Source of the DNA: Lotus japonicus
Taxonomy: Eukaryota; Streptophyta; Magnoliopsida; Fabales; Fabaceae
NCBI RefSeq assembly: GCF_012489685.1
Contig: NC_080046.1
Coordinates: 29,813,881-29,877,880, forward strand
Direction: 5' to 3'
DNA: 64,000 nucleotides
Below, one piece after another: positions 22,501 through 33,024 of this stretch (position 1 is the first letter of the stretch; every line of letters begins with the position of its first letter). The notes beneath the pieces are model-generated. The model made no database searches and was not told the DNA's origin. It saw nothing but the letters and a program-made list of their open reading frames with translations. The translations under genes were made by a program, and so were the position numbers.

Positions 22501-23496
22501 GAAATGGTCCCACCGTTGCTGGTGCTAGGATTGATCCGTTTGATGTCCATCCCTTTTCCGGAATGCATGTGGTTAACTGGGTTAACCTGCATATCATTTC
22601 ATGCCACATGCATACTGACTTAGTGATGAGTGTGTTTGATACTTGTTAGTTCTACTTGATGCATGATAACTGTGTTTTACTGTCGTTATATTCTTTGTGG
22701 AATAATGCAACCCTAGGATGTTATCCCTAGTTATAAGCCTAAGTGGCTAATCCTTTAATGGTATCTATTGGTGGTATTATTTATATAATTCTTTGGAGTT
22801 GACCCTCGCGTCTTCTGTGTGTGCTTTGGCGAACAAACGCCCTTTGTCAGATGTCTTTGGCGGGCTGATTCATGATGGTTCATCCTTCGGGAGGAACTAG
22901 GGTTGAGATGCAGGAACTGGAGCGTATCGCGGTTGCGAGAGGAGGATGGATGGTGTATGTAGACTAGGTCGTTCTGGATTTCGAATTCGGACGACGATCA
23001 TGCTAGCATGTAGGATTGAGTGTTAATGTGAGCTCCTCGAGATGGGATTAGTGTAGGAGTAGAGTCCTAGCTCTGAACATCATTTGTTCCTTTGGGAACA
23101 GGGTAGTTTCCCACCTATAGCTTTTTGTGTGGTTTCTTTACGGGAATCACAGGGAGTTGGTTGGACTTAGGAGGTCTTGTTTTAGGCCATCTGGGCTGAC
23201 TTATTCTCAGTTTTGAGGGGTGGTGTTGCGGACACTTCACCTGTTTATTTGGTTTGTACATATTGCCTACGGGCGTTGCACTTTTCTTTCCGTCACTGGA
23301 GGTTGCTCGTGACGAGGTTGTTACTTACAGCGGGGGCTGTTTATATATTGTATATTAGTTCTATTGCTTTTCGCTTTTGGGTTTTATTTAATTCAGTCTT
23401 GTCTTAGTTATTATCGAAAAAAAAATATTTCACGTTTTTCCGCATTAAGTTTACTTTTGGTTACTAAAGTGACGCCACCGAAATCGGGGTGTTACA
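19573..23496 (+). repeat. 3' LTR of element A
   Basis: Exactly 3924 bp, the same length as the 5' LTR. The TATA box is at 20280, the 78-nt segment at 21103-21180 and the minisatellite at 21898-22142. The right TSD copy AAAAC is at 23497-23501. Confidence 0.93.
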
Positions 23497-23501
23497 AAAA
23501 C

Positions 23502-23623
23502 AGTTGAGAGGGAAAGAGATCGAGTTAGTGAAGGTCATGTGGAACAAAGACACCGGTGATGCGACATGGGAGCTGAAGGAGAAGATTCAAGAACAGTATC
23601 CAGAACTTTTTACTAACCCTTAA
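23502..23623 (+). pseudogene. C-terminal end of G pol after element A
   Basis: Removing element A and one TSD copy brings this piece back into the frame of 10860-13820. It has the gypsy chromodomain-like ending, with VMWNKDTGDATWELKEKI and YPELF shortly before TAA at 23621. A polypurine tract follows at about 23641-23657. Confidence 0.8.
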
Positions 23624-23657
23624 GTTTCGAGGTTGAAACTTTCTTTTTGGAGGGTAG

Positions 23658-26600
23658 TGTAACACCCCGATTTCGGTGGCGTCACTTTAGTAACCAAAAA
23701 GAAATACTTAAGCGGAAAAACATGAATTATTTTTTTCGATAATGTAAGTAAAGACAGAAAGAGAAGAAACTCTAAAACGAAGATAACAGAACTAATATAC
23801 AATATGATTACAACCCCCACTGTAAGTTGTAAACCACGTCACGAGTAAACCTCCAGTGACGGAAAGTAAAAGAGAGTAACGCCTGTAGGCAAAAGTACAA
23901 ACCAAAAGAAAAGTCAAGTGTCCGCAACACTATCCCTCAAAATGAGAATGAGTTAGCCCAGATGGCCTAAAACAAGACCTCTTAGCCCAACCAACTCTCT
24001 GTGATCCCCGTAGAGGAACCACACAAAAAGCTATAGGCGGGAAACTACCCTGTCCCCAAAGAAACAATGACGGTCAGAGCTAAGACTCTACTCCTACACT
24101 AATCCCATCTCGAGTAAGTCGCTCGGTGGCCAGCGGGGTCGACCACCCCTGAACCGTAGTCCTCCTGATCAAGCTTCTTCAACCTAGTTTCCCCTGAAGG
24201 GTGAACCATCGTGAACCGGTCCGCCATACTCAACTGACAATGGCGTAGTCCGCCCAAACACACACAGAAGACGCGAGGGTCAACTCCAAAGAATTATATA
24301 AATAATAAAACCAGATATATAGGATAATAATTATTTAGCCTCTCAGGCTTATAAGTTTAGGGATAACATCCTAAGGTTGCATATTTCACAATGAATATAA
24401 AAGATCATAATAACAGGTAGCATGCCTCAAATAGGATAAACAGGTACCAATCACACTCAGCAACTAAGTCAGCATGTATGTTGCATGAAATGCAATGCTG
24501 GGTAACAAAATGCATTCCGGAAGAAGGATGGACACCATCGAGTCAGCCCTAACACCGGCCAAAGTGGGACCATTCCGCTCGGGCGCCTCTTACACCACAC
24601 AAAAGTAGTCAGATCAGCAGTGAACCCGTAGGTCTGCCATTCCGTCTGCTACTAAGGACCACCGTAGTGTCCTAAATATGGAAATCCGGGTCTTATGACC
24701 ATTTTGGAATCCACCGAGGTCCGGTATCACGCCGTGTATTAACCTCAAAATGAGTGCATGAATGCAAGTGATTAGCCAAACAACGTCTCCGACCTCACCC
24801 GACACGTCGTCACGTGTTCTAGCTAACTTATTGTCTCTAAAAAGCCTACCCTAAGGCAAATGTCGATTCTGCGACAAAATGAATTAATCAAAAAGAAGAA
24901 GAATGTACTTTGGAACTCATGGTTCCCGGCTAAACTTTAGATAGCCAATCAATAAACTGCTCATCGAGCGAAAAGGTACCGAAGTACTTGGAAACTTATA
25001 GTCTCCGGCTAAACTTTAGATAGCCAAACATTAAACTGCTCATCGAGCGAAAAGAGTATAAGCATATTCGGAAACTTGTAAGTTTCCTCAAGACTTGGAC
25101 TCGACGACACTTCTCATTTCTCAAAACTAATATTCAGGCTCTAAGCTCTTATCTAAAGTTGTTATCATTGTTCAAGGGGTTTAGAGATTGATTAATGTCT
25201 TATGAATTTTCTTTGAGAAAATAGATTTCGTTTAGTCTTATGATACTTCCTATGAGTTTCAGGGATCCCATAATCCCAATTAATTTCTGTGAAGGTCTCG
25301 ATCCATTAAAATATAACAAGGTCCGAACTTCGTTCGTCCTTTCAAACTCTCTCAAAATCTCATAAAAATTCGGCATGACTTGCCCGTAATCCTCACTTTC
25401 CAGAAACATAGGCCCGAGTGGAATAGCATCAATGAAACAGCTCAACCAATAGGCATAAACAGCATATTCCAATACATCCTAAGTTAACCATGTAGCACAT
25501 AGCATGTGAAACATTTAGCACACAATATCATGGCATCAAGTATTCAACAAGTTCGACCGAAGCCTCAGAAATCATTTCAGACATTTAGCAATTAGGTGCA
25601 TAACACATAAATCAAGTCGAATTTCATCGACACCTAAAGCATTATCTAGTAATTCAGAGAGTAGCCCTCACCTGTAGCTCCTCCAGCGTTTTCCTCACAA
25701 ACTCCTTCACGTTCCTCGCCTTGATCTCCAGGAAACTCCTCAAAAGAACCTTAAGCCAAAATCACAGAAATCAACACATTGAGTCAGAAACTCAGCAAGC
25801 AATAAGTCCTAGGGTTACACGGTACATTACAAACTCTGTGGTACGACAATCTAACGCGTTAAGACAAGTTTTCGAAAAAGTCGGATTTCCTCCCCCCTTG
25901 ATATAGCTCTCGGCCACTTCCTTTAATTGGGAGGGTCGATTTTTCTTCGATCAAACTTGGTTCCTAGGTTAACATAAGCCGTAACTAAGACGGTTCTAGG
26001 CTCGGAAAAATTTTCGGATCGAAAACTGATATAGGGGTAGTTTGGTCATTATTTTTAGCTCAAAATTTCAAAATTGGATTTTTGAAAAACAAATTGGATG
26101 GGGACGTCCACAACGACGTTTATGACGACAAATACTACTAGCACTAAGCCAAGTCGATAGATTAGAGCGTAAAGGTTGCGACTTTGCCGAAAAATGGGTA
26201 TTTAAGGTAGAAATTGATCCCGGCGGCATTTCGTCGACATTCGACAAAATCTAATCCGCAGAACACGCTCAGGAGCATGCAGGGAAGAAGTTTAGACACT
26301 GAAATCAGCGTATTTGAACAGTTTTTCAAAAACCTCAAAATTTTGAACTCAGAAAGTCGTAGGAGAAGTGGACAGAAACGTCGATTCGAAGGAGAGTATA
26401 GTTTACCTACCTCGAGGTCTTCGATTAGTGACGATCGGTGAAGCAAACGGGCAAGAAACGACGAAGATCCGGATCTCTCTCTCTCTCTAGATGCTCGCGG
26501 GTTTGGGGAGGGGAAATGGGTATTTTTTTTGCAAAAAATCTAATTTTCAAGCTATTTATAGGTTTTGGAAAAAGCGGAAAAAGATTTTTTTGCGATTCCG

Positions 26601-27232
26601 ATTTTTCCTGCGCGTTCCTCTGCGCATTCTAAGATAGGTTCTGGCGACAGAATTCCAGAACTCAAAACAGGATTCTTGGAATTAAACCAAAAGATCCAAA
26701 ATCGGCATAAGTCGGTGTAAGTCGGATTATCCCGAAAAACTACTTTTTGCAGTGATCGTCGGATGAGAAAACTTCCTTCTGAAGAAAGATTAGGAATGAT
26801 GAGAGAAATAGGAGAACGCGGGTGGAATCTTCTTTTGCAGCTCCGAATAGAAAAAGTCTTCATCGTCTGTCGATCTTAGGTTTTCTCGAACTATCAGGGA
26901 TTCCGTTTCGGCAAACTTCCGAGAATTGGAATTTGACGTTCGTACTTTCCAGGATTTCGCATCGAAATGATTGTTTAAGGACGGAAAAGAGAAGTTCTAA
27001 CATTTCTCTGAGGATTTTTGGAATTAGTTTCCATCGTGTCCTAAAGCGTAAATTAACTATTCACTAATACCTTTGACCTAGGATTAAGCGTATGTTAGTC
27101 GTGCGATAACTCTTATCGGTGTTTCGATAAATTGTTGGACTTTTCCTGAACCTTATCCTCCACAAATTTATTTTAATCAAATAACCCTTATATTTAATTC
27201 ACTTATCCAAAGCTTGAAACTTGGGCCTTACA
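23658..27232 (-). mobile_element. Solo LTR in inverse orientation inside G
   Basis: A 3575-bp LTR on the minus strand, TGTAAG to GTTACA in its own sense, with a perfect 5-bp TSD GGTAG at 23653-23657 and 27233-27237. It is related to but clearly diverged from the A and G LTRs. It has its own possible intron (25750-26410), the 78-nt segment (25672-25749), a TATAAATA box near 26555-26563 and a two-copy repeat of about 75-90 bp near 24905-25075 instead of the A minisatellite. No internal region remains, so LTR-LTR recombination is likely. Confidence 0.9.
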
Positions 27233-27240
27233 GGTAGTAA

Positions 27241-30200
27241 TGTAAGGCCCAAGTTTTTAAGCTTATGCTAAGTGAATAAATTTCTTATTCACGATTAGGG
27301 TTGATGTAATGTGAAGGGAAACCTGAACAAAAGTTCATTAAATGAAATATATTTATGAAGGAGAAAGTTCAGGAAAAGTTCAAGGATTGCATTATGATCG
27401 ATAAAAGTTATAGCACGATCGTTTTACGCTTAAACCTAGGTCAGAAACCCTAGTATATAACTAGTTTTCACTTTTAGGCACGATGGAAGTTAATTCCAAA
27501 AATCTTCAGAGAAATGTTAGAACTTCTCTTTTTCCATATATAACAATCGTTTCGAGGCGAAACTCTAGGATCTACGAACGTCCGATTCCAATCATCGGAA
27601 GTTTGCCGAAACCGAAACCCTGGTATTTCAAAACCCTAGAATTTCTCGACAATGAAGACTTTTTCTATTCAGAGCTTCAAATGAATATTCCACACGCGTA
27701 CACCCATTTCTCTTGATGATTTCAATCTTTCTTCCGAAGGAAATTTTCTATTCCGACATTCGATGCAAAAAGCAACTTATCGGGTAAAATAGTTTTACAC
27801 CGACTATGCATTAGATGCCAAAAATACAAGGAGACATCTTTTTAGTTTTGGAATTCTTTCGCGAAAACATATCTTAGAATTCACGGAGAATGACGCCGGA
27901 AAAATCAGATTCGCGAAACTTTCATTTTACCGCGTTTTGCCAACTTCTATATATAGCAAACAAGTGAGAAAAAAACACAAAACTCCTCCATTTTCTCTCC
28001 TCAAGGCCGCGAGCTTCACCAAGGAAGAAGGAAGAAGGATTTTCTTCATTACTTGCTTGATCGTTGATCCGTTAGTTGCTGCTTCAAGGTTTCGAGGTAT
28101 AGTCGCTAATCCTTACCTCCGATCGCTTTTTCCATAGCTTTTCTGTAGCCTTTTCTGAGCTGATAGTTTATGGGTTTTTGCAAAACTATCCCGAATCTTT
28201 CATTTCCGATTCTAAACCTCTTCTTTATGTGCCCAAGATCACTTCTGCTGGATTAGATTTTCCGTAATGTCGCCGGATTTCCGCCGGAATCAATTTTAGC
28301 CTAAAATACCCATTTTTGGAGTTTTTGGAGTAAAGCTTCAACCTTTAGGCTGAAAACTATCGCCTTAGCTTAGTGCTAGTAGGATTAGTTGTCATAAACG
28401 TCGTTGGTGACGTCCCTGCAAAATTTGGTTTTTGGGATTTCAGTTTTGAAATTTCTAAGTTAAAAATCATGACCAAAATACCCCTGCGACAGTTTTTGAT
28501 CCGATAATTTTTCCGAGTTCAGAATATCCTTAGTTACGGCTAATGATAGCATAGGAACCAAGTTTGATCGAAGAAAAATCGAGTTCCCTAATTACCTAAA
28601 GTGGCCGAGCCTATAGGGGGAGGAGGAGGAAAATTTCCTTTTCCGAAAACTTGTCTTTCGCGCTAGATTATCGTACCTTAGAGTATAGATTACTTCGAGT
28701 AACCTTAGTAAGTATCGATAGCTTAGTTTTCGATAGATTCTGATAGTATTTCTGTGGTTTTGCTCTAAAGGTGATTTTGAGGAATTTCCAGCGGAGCAAG
28801 GCTTTGATTGTGAAGGAGCTTTAGGAGATAACTCTGGAGAACCTACAGGTGAGGGCTTCTCACTGAATCTCTAGTTAATACTTAGGGTCGATGCTTTCGA
28901 CATTGTTTACTGTTTATGCACTGGATTGTGTGTGATTGGAAAATGTTTTCTGAGGCTTCGGCTGACAATGTAGATGATGAATCTACTGAATACTTTTGAG
29001 ATTGAATCTTCATGCTAAGTGCTAATTGGGTAATTTAGGATGTGTGGTGCATGCCTTATATGCTAAGTGCTATGTGGTTATTGCTTAATATATTGATATA
29101 TGACATGTTGATTGGTTGTGCTGAGTTATTTATACTTATGCAATGAAATCTGAGTTTCTGAACGGTGAGAATAGCGGGTAGGTCATGCCGATTTTATTTT
29201 GAGAGTTTTGAGAAAGCTTGATAGGACGAATGAGATTCGGGCCTTGTTAGGATGTTTATGGATCGAGACATTCTCTGGAGTCATTTGGGGATTAGGAGAT
29301 CCCGAGAACTTATAGGATTTGCGATAAGACTAAAAAGGTTATTATTTTGAAAAGAAAACTCATAAGACATTAAATAACCTCTAAATCTTTAAATAAAGAT
29401 AATAAACTCGAAAGGAAGCTTTGGATGCAAATCTTAGTTTTTGGAAAACGAGAAGTGTCGTCGGATCCAATCATTGAGGAAGTTGAGAAGTGTTGAGTAG
29501 GTCGATGTTCTTGTGCTGTTGGAGCAGCTATATGTTGTTGGGCTATCCTGGGGATAAGTCCGGGAAACCGTTAGTTTCCGAGAGTGTGATACTCTGTGCT
29601 CGTTGAGCAGTTGTGACCATCGGATTGAGATGAGTCGGATGATTTGGAGATCATCGTGGATTATGTGTTGTTGTGAAGAAGTGTCTTTTGTCGCAGAATC
29701 GACTTTACCTTAGGGTAAGCTTTTAGAGACTTTAATTTACCTAGAACACGTGGCGACGTGTCGAGTGAGATTCGGAGACGTTGTTTGTCTAATCATCCTG
29801 CATTCATGCAACATTAATGAGGTATTAACACAGGACGTACTCTGGACCTCGTCGGACTCCAAAATGGTCATAAGACCCGGATTTCCGTGTAAGAGCGTCT
29901 GTAGACGTCTCTTGTAGCAGACCGAAATGGCAGACCTACGGGTTACGGCTGATCTGACTACCGCTGTCGTTGGAATAAGAGGCACGCGGGCCGAAATGGT
30001 CCCACCGTGGCTGGTGCTAGGGCTGATCCGTTGATGTCCATCCGTTCCGGATTGCATATTGGTTGACTGGGTTAACCTGCATACATATCATGCAACATGC
30101 ATACTAATTTAGTTGTTGAGTGTGATTGGTAATTGTTAAACCTATTTGGAACATGCTATCTGCTATTATTGCGTTTATGTTATTATGGAACATGCAACCC

Positions 30201-30982
30201 TAGGAATAACATCTCTAGCTATAAGCCTAAGTGGCTATCTATTACTTGTACCTATTGGGTTTATTATCTACATAGTTCTTTAGAGTTGACCCTCGCGTCT
30301 TCTGTGTGTGCTTTGGCGAACAAACGCCCTTTGTCAGATGTCTTCGGCGGGCTGATTCATGATGGTTCATCCTTCGGGAGGAACTAGGGTTGAGATACGG
30401 GAATGGAGCGTATCGCGGTTGCGAGAGGAGGACGGATGGTGTACATAGACTAGGTCGTTCTGGATTTCAAATTCGGACGACGATCATGCTAGCATGTAGG
30501 TTTTAGTGCTGGTGTGAGCTCCTCGAGATGGGATTAGTGTAGGAGTAGAGTCTTAGCTCTGAACATCATTTGTTTTCTTTGGGAACAGGGTAGTTTCCCA
30601 CCTATAGCTTTTTGTGTGGTTTCCTTATGGGAATCACAGAGAGTTGGTTGGACTTAGGAGGTCTTATTTTCAGGCCATTGGGTCAGCTTATTCTCAGTTT
30701 TGAGGGAAAGTGTTGCGGACACTTACCTTTATATTCGGTTTGTACATATTGCCTACGGGCGCTACTCTTCTATTACCGTCACTGGAGGTTTACTCGTGAC
30801 GAGGTTGTTACTTACAGCGGGGGCTGTTTATATATTGTATATTAGTTCTATTGCTTTTCGCATTTGGGTTTTATTTAATTCAGTCTTGTCTTAGTTATTA
30901 TCGAAAAAAAAATATTCACGTTTTTCCGCATTAAGTTTACTTTTGGTTACTAAAGTGACGCCACCGAAATCGGGGTGTTACA
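27241..30982 (+). repeat. Complete LTR of G (3' copy)
   Basis: TGTAAGGCCC to GTGTTACA, 3742 bp. The first 2.3 kb is close to the LTR of A. The minisatellite region is replaced by other sequence near 29470-29680. Putative intron 28097-28770, 78-nt segment 28771-28848. Confidence 0.9.
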
Positions 30983-31266
30983 TTGTGGTATCAGAGCCAG
31001 GTTGAGTCTTTCGGGAGTTGTTGGGGAATAGGTCTTCTGTGCTAGGTTGTGTGACTCTGCAAAGAGTGAAAATTGATTGTCTGCAAGCGATTTTTCGCTT
31101 AAAAATTGATTGAAGTTATTGCTTAATCATATTGCATAGTATGCTAGATGCTATCTTGTGATGAGTACTAACTGTTTCTTTGACTAAGCATAGGATGTTA
31201 TCCTAGTACCATACTAACCTAGTATGCCTAACTCTTAAGAACCTAGATGTTATCCTAGGAATGGAT
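30983..31266 (+). mobile_element. Second primer site and leader of G, cut at 31266
   Basis: A primer site (30986-30997) and leader follow what should be the 3' LTR. They include the same leader-to-protease fusion as at 10840-10865, then end abruptly within ATGGAT. This shows a second, truncated internal region in tandem. Confidence 0.85.
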
Positions 31267-32538
31267 ACGTCATGAATTTTGTTGGTTTCAACCTAATTGT
31301 AAGGGATGATTAAAGTCAGATCATGTCTTCAACATGCTCCCAATTTGTCCTTACGCTGGATTCTATGCTAGCCGAGAGCCTGTTCTTGAGATGAGATATC
31401 CATATTTGTCATCCAATTGGGTTTACATCTCTGATTTATGAAATACATATTCTTTTGTTACATGACGGGTGGAAATCACGAGGGGCATCACGCTCCCACT
31501 TGCAGTAACTGTGAAGGATTATAAGGACCTTAGTCAAGTTTTTGCCTGCCTGCAATTTGGTTCATGTGAAGTTGTTCGCTAATGTTGTGAAAAACAATAT
31601 AACAAAGTTAGCTTTGTATAACTATGTCCATACATGAGTTAAAGAGGGTCTCCTGGTTAATTTCCTAATGTCATAAACAATCTAATATCGCTTTCTGATT
31701 AAGAAAGTTTTACTTTATCCTAAAAAATAGTTTTAAAATTCAGTTAAAAGTAAAACCAACCCCGAAAAATATCAGCCAAACATTGACAAGGACAATAAAA
31801 ATCAAAGACTAAAAAAAAAACAAAAAAAAAAACCAAACCAACAACATCTTAGGGAGCAACTCCCAAAAAAGAGCTATAAATATACACAGCAAAAACCAGC
31901 AAGCAAATCAAACCCCTGCTCGACGTCTACGAAAGTTAACATGGTCAACAAGTGATAAAACATGACCTCTTTTGAATCCAAAAGTTTTTTCTCAATTAAC
32001 ATCAACATCACTTATTTTTTTTAGAACATAATAATATATGATATCCATAAACAAAGTATTAAAAATCCATTAAAAATATTTTTTCATGGTATAAAAAATA
32101 CTTTATATATATATATATATATATATTTCTAACTAATATTTCTATATTTGTGCAATTACAAAGTTCTTAAAAATATATTTGGGCAATTATAAATTTTTTT
32201 TAGAAAATTCTGAAAAAAAATTCATATACGATAGTAATGGCAAGAAGATCAAGGAAATGGCAACACAGAACTTTCACATATCACTCATCAATCACTACAA
32301 TAACCACATATTCCGGATTTGACCATCGAATTAAGCAATTACAGTAATCACACACCTGCCCCGGCGTGACTGACCCCAAGAAACCATCTTCGATCCCATG
32401 AAACTGCTTGAATCACAGGAGCTTTGACAAAAATAACTGGGTAATTACTACCATAAGAGGTATTTTGTGTAAATTTTCTCCAGGAATTAAAAAAAAATAA
32501 AAATAATAATAATAATACCCAAATTTAATAATAAAGTC
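31267..32538. other. AT-rich non-coding stretch, probably Helitron body
   Basis: A-rich runs near 31750-31840, a TA microsatellite at 32104-32127 and no long ORF. The Helitron terminus at 32567 implies that some of this belongs to a non-autonomous Helitron. I could not locate a 5' TC end. Confidence 0.4.
32356..32458 (-). pseudogene. Possible captured exon fragment
   Basis: On the minus strand an open stretch of 34 codons includes VIFVKAPVIQAVSWDRRWFL and SHAGAG. It stops at a fair splice donor (GGGCAG/GTGTGTG). It reads like a real exon end but I cannot name the protein. Its position just inside a Helitron terminus would fit gene-fragment capture. Confidence 0.3.
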
Positions 32539-32567
32539 ACCCGTGCAATGCACGGGTATTCAACTAG
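32539..32567 (+). mobile_element. Helitron 3' terminus
   Basis: A palindromic hairpin ACCCGTGCAATGCACGGGT (32539-32557), then six bases, then CTAG (32564-32567) followed by T. This is the standard plant Helitron 3' end (hairpin plus CTRR, insertion before T). The homology between the two GILT downstream regions starts exactly at 32568, which supports the boundary. Confidence 0.75.
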
Positions 32568-33024
32568 TTATAATATAAAAGCTTGTCCAACTTACCCCCA
32601 TGAGATTATAACCACATCCTAGGTGAACCAATAGCACTCTTTTTACAAAACAATTAAAACTTTTTTTTGTAAAAAGTGGTGAAATTCTCAAGTCACTCAT
32701 CTTAAATGTTATCTTGCAATGTGTTACTTAACACCATGGGGTAAATTAGACACTACCATTTCTCGTTTGTGGGTGAGGGGATAGTAAGAACTAAGAAATG
32801 TGATAATCGCGCAAACATTTTATTGCACATACATACAACCATCATGTAACTACAATATACACAAAGGTTTTTTATTTGAAAGTAATATCTATTTGCACTT
32901 CTCTTGGGATAACATATACCATGAACAAACTGCTTTTAAAGCATAAGCAGCTTGGCACATCTATATTGCACCTCCAAGGTTCATCTGGTGCATCCATGAT
33001 ATAGAGGTTGACCTGAATTTGGCA
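32568..33024 (-). other. 3' flank of GILT copy 1
   Basis: Downstream of the stop codon. It matches 38334-38808 downstream of copy 2 with scattered differences, so the tandem duplication included about 450 bp of 3' flank. It probably contains the 3' UTR. The polyadenylation site is not assigned. Confidence 0.6.

Larger units (their letters stand above)
13816..23496 (+). mobile_element. Element A: complete gag-only long-LTR retrotransposon
   Basis: A 9681-bp element with two LTRs of exactly 3924 bp and a primer site. It has one intact gag, a 430-bp tail with decayed integrase/chromodomain remnants, and a polypurine tract. A 5-bp TSD (AAAAC) flanks it. The internal region is only 1.83 kb. By eye about two dozen substitutions separate the LTRs (about 0.6%), so insertion is recent and must have used enzymes supplied in trans. 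The layout matches non-autonomous gag-encoding LTR elements (TR-GAG type). Confidence 0.93.
9486..31266 (+). mobile_element. Gypsy element G, gag-less, with two nested insertions
   Basis: The order is: truncated LTR (9486-10581), primer site, short leader, pol without gag (10860-13820, resuming 23502-23623), 3' LTR (27241-30982), then a second primer site and leader ending at 31266. Element A (13816-23496) and an inverted solo LTR (23658-27232) are inserted in it. Its outer limits do not coincide with LTR ends. The block 9486-10865 recurs ungapped at 29887-31266. G therefore looks like a permuted piece of a tandem LTR-internal-LTR-internal array. Confidence 0.75.

Noticed and set aside
32104..32127. 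TA microsatellite as a regulatory site
   Set aside because: Simple repeat in AT-rich DNA, like the one at 59133-59156; no function can be supported.
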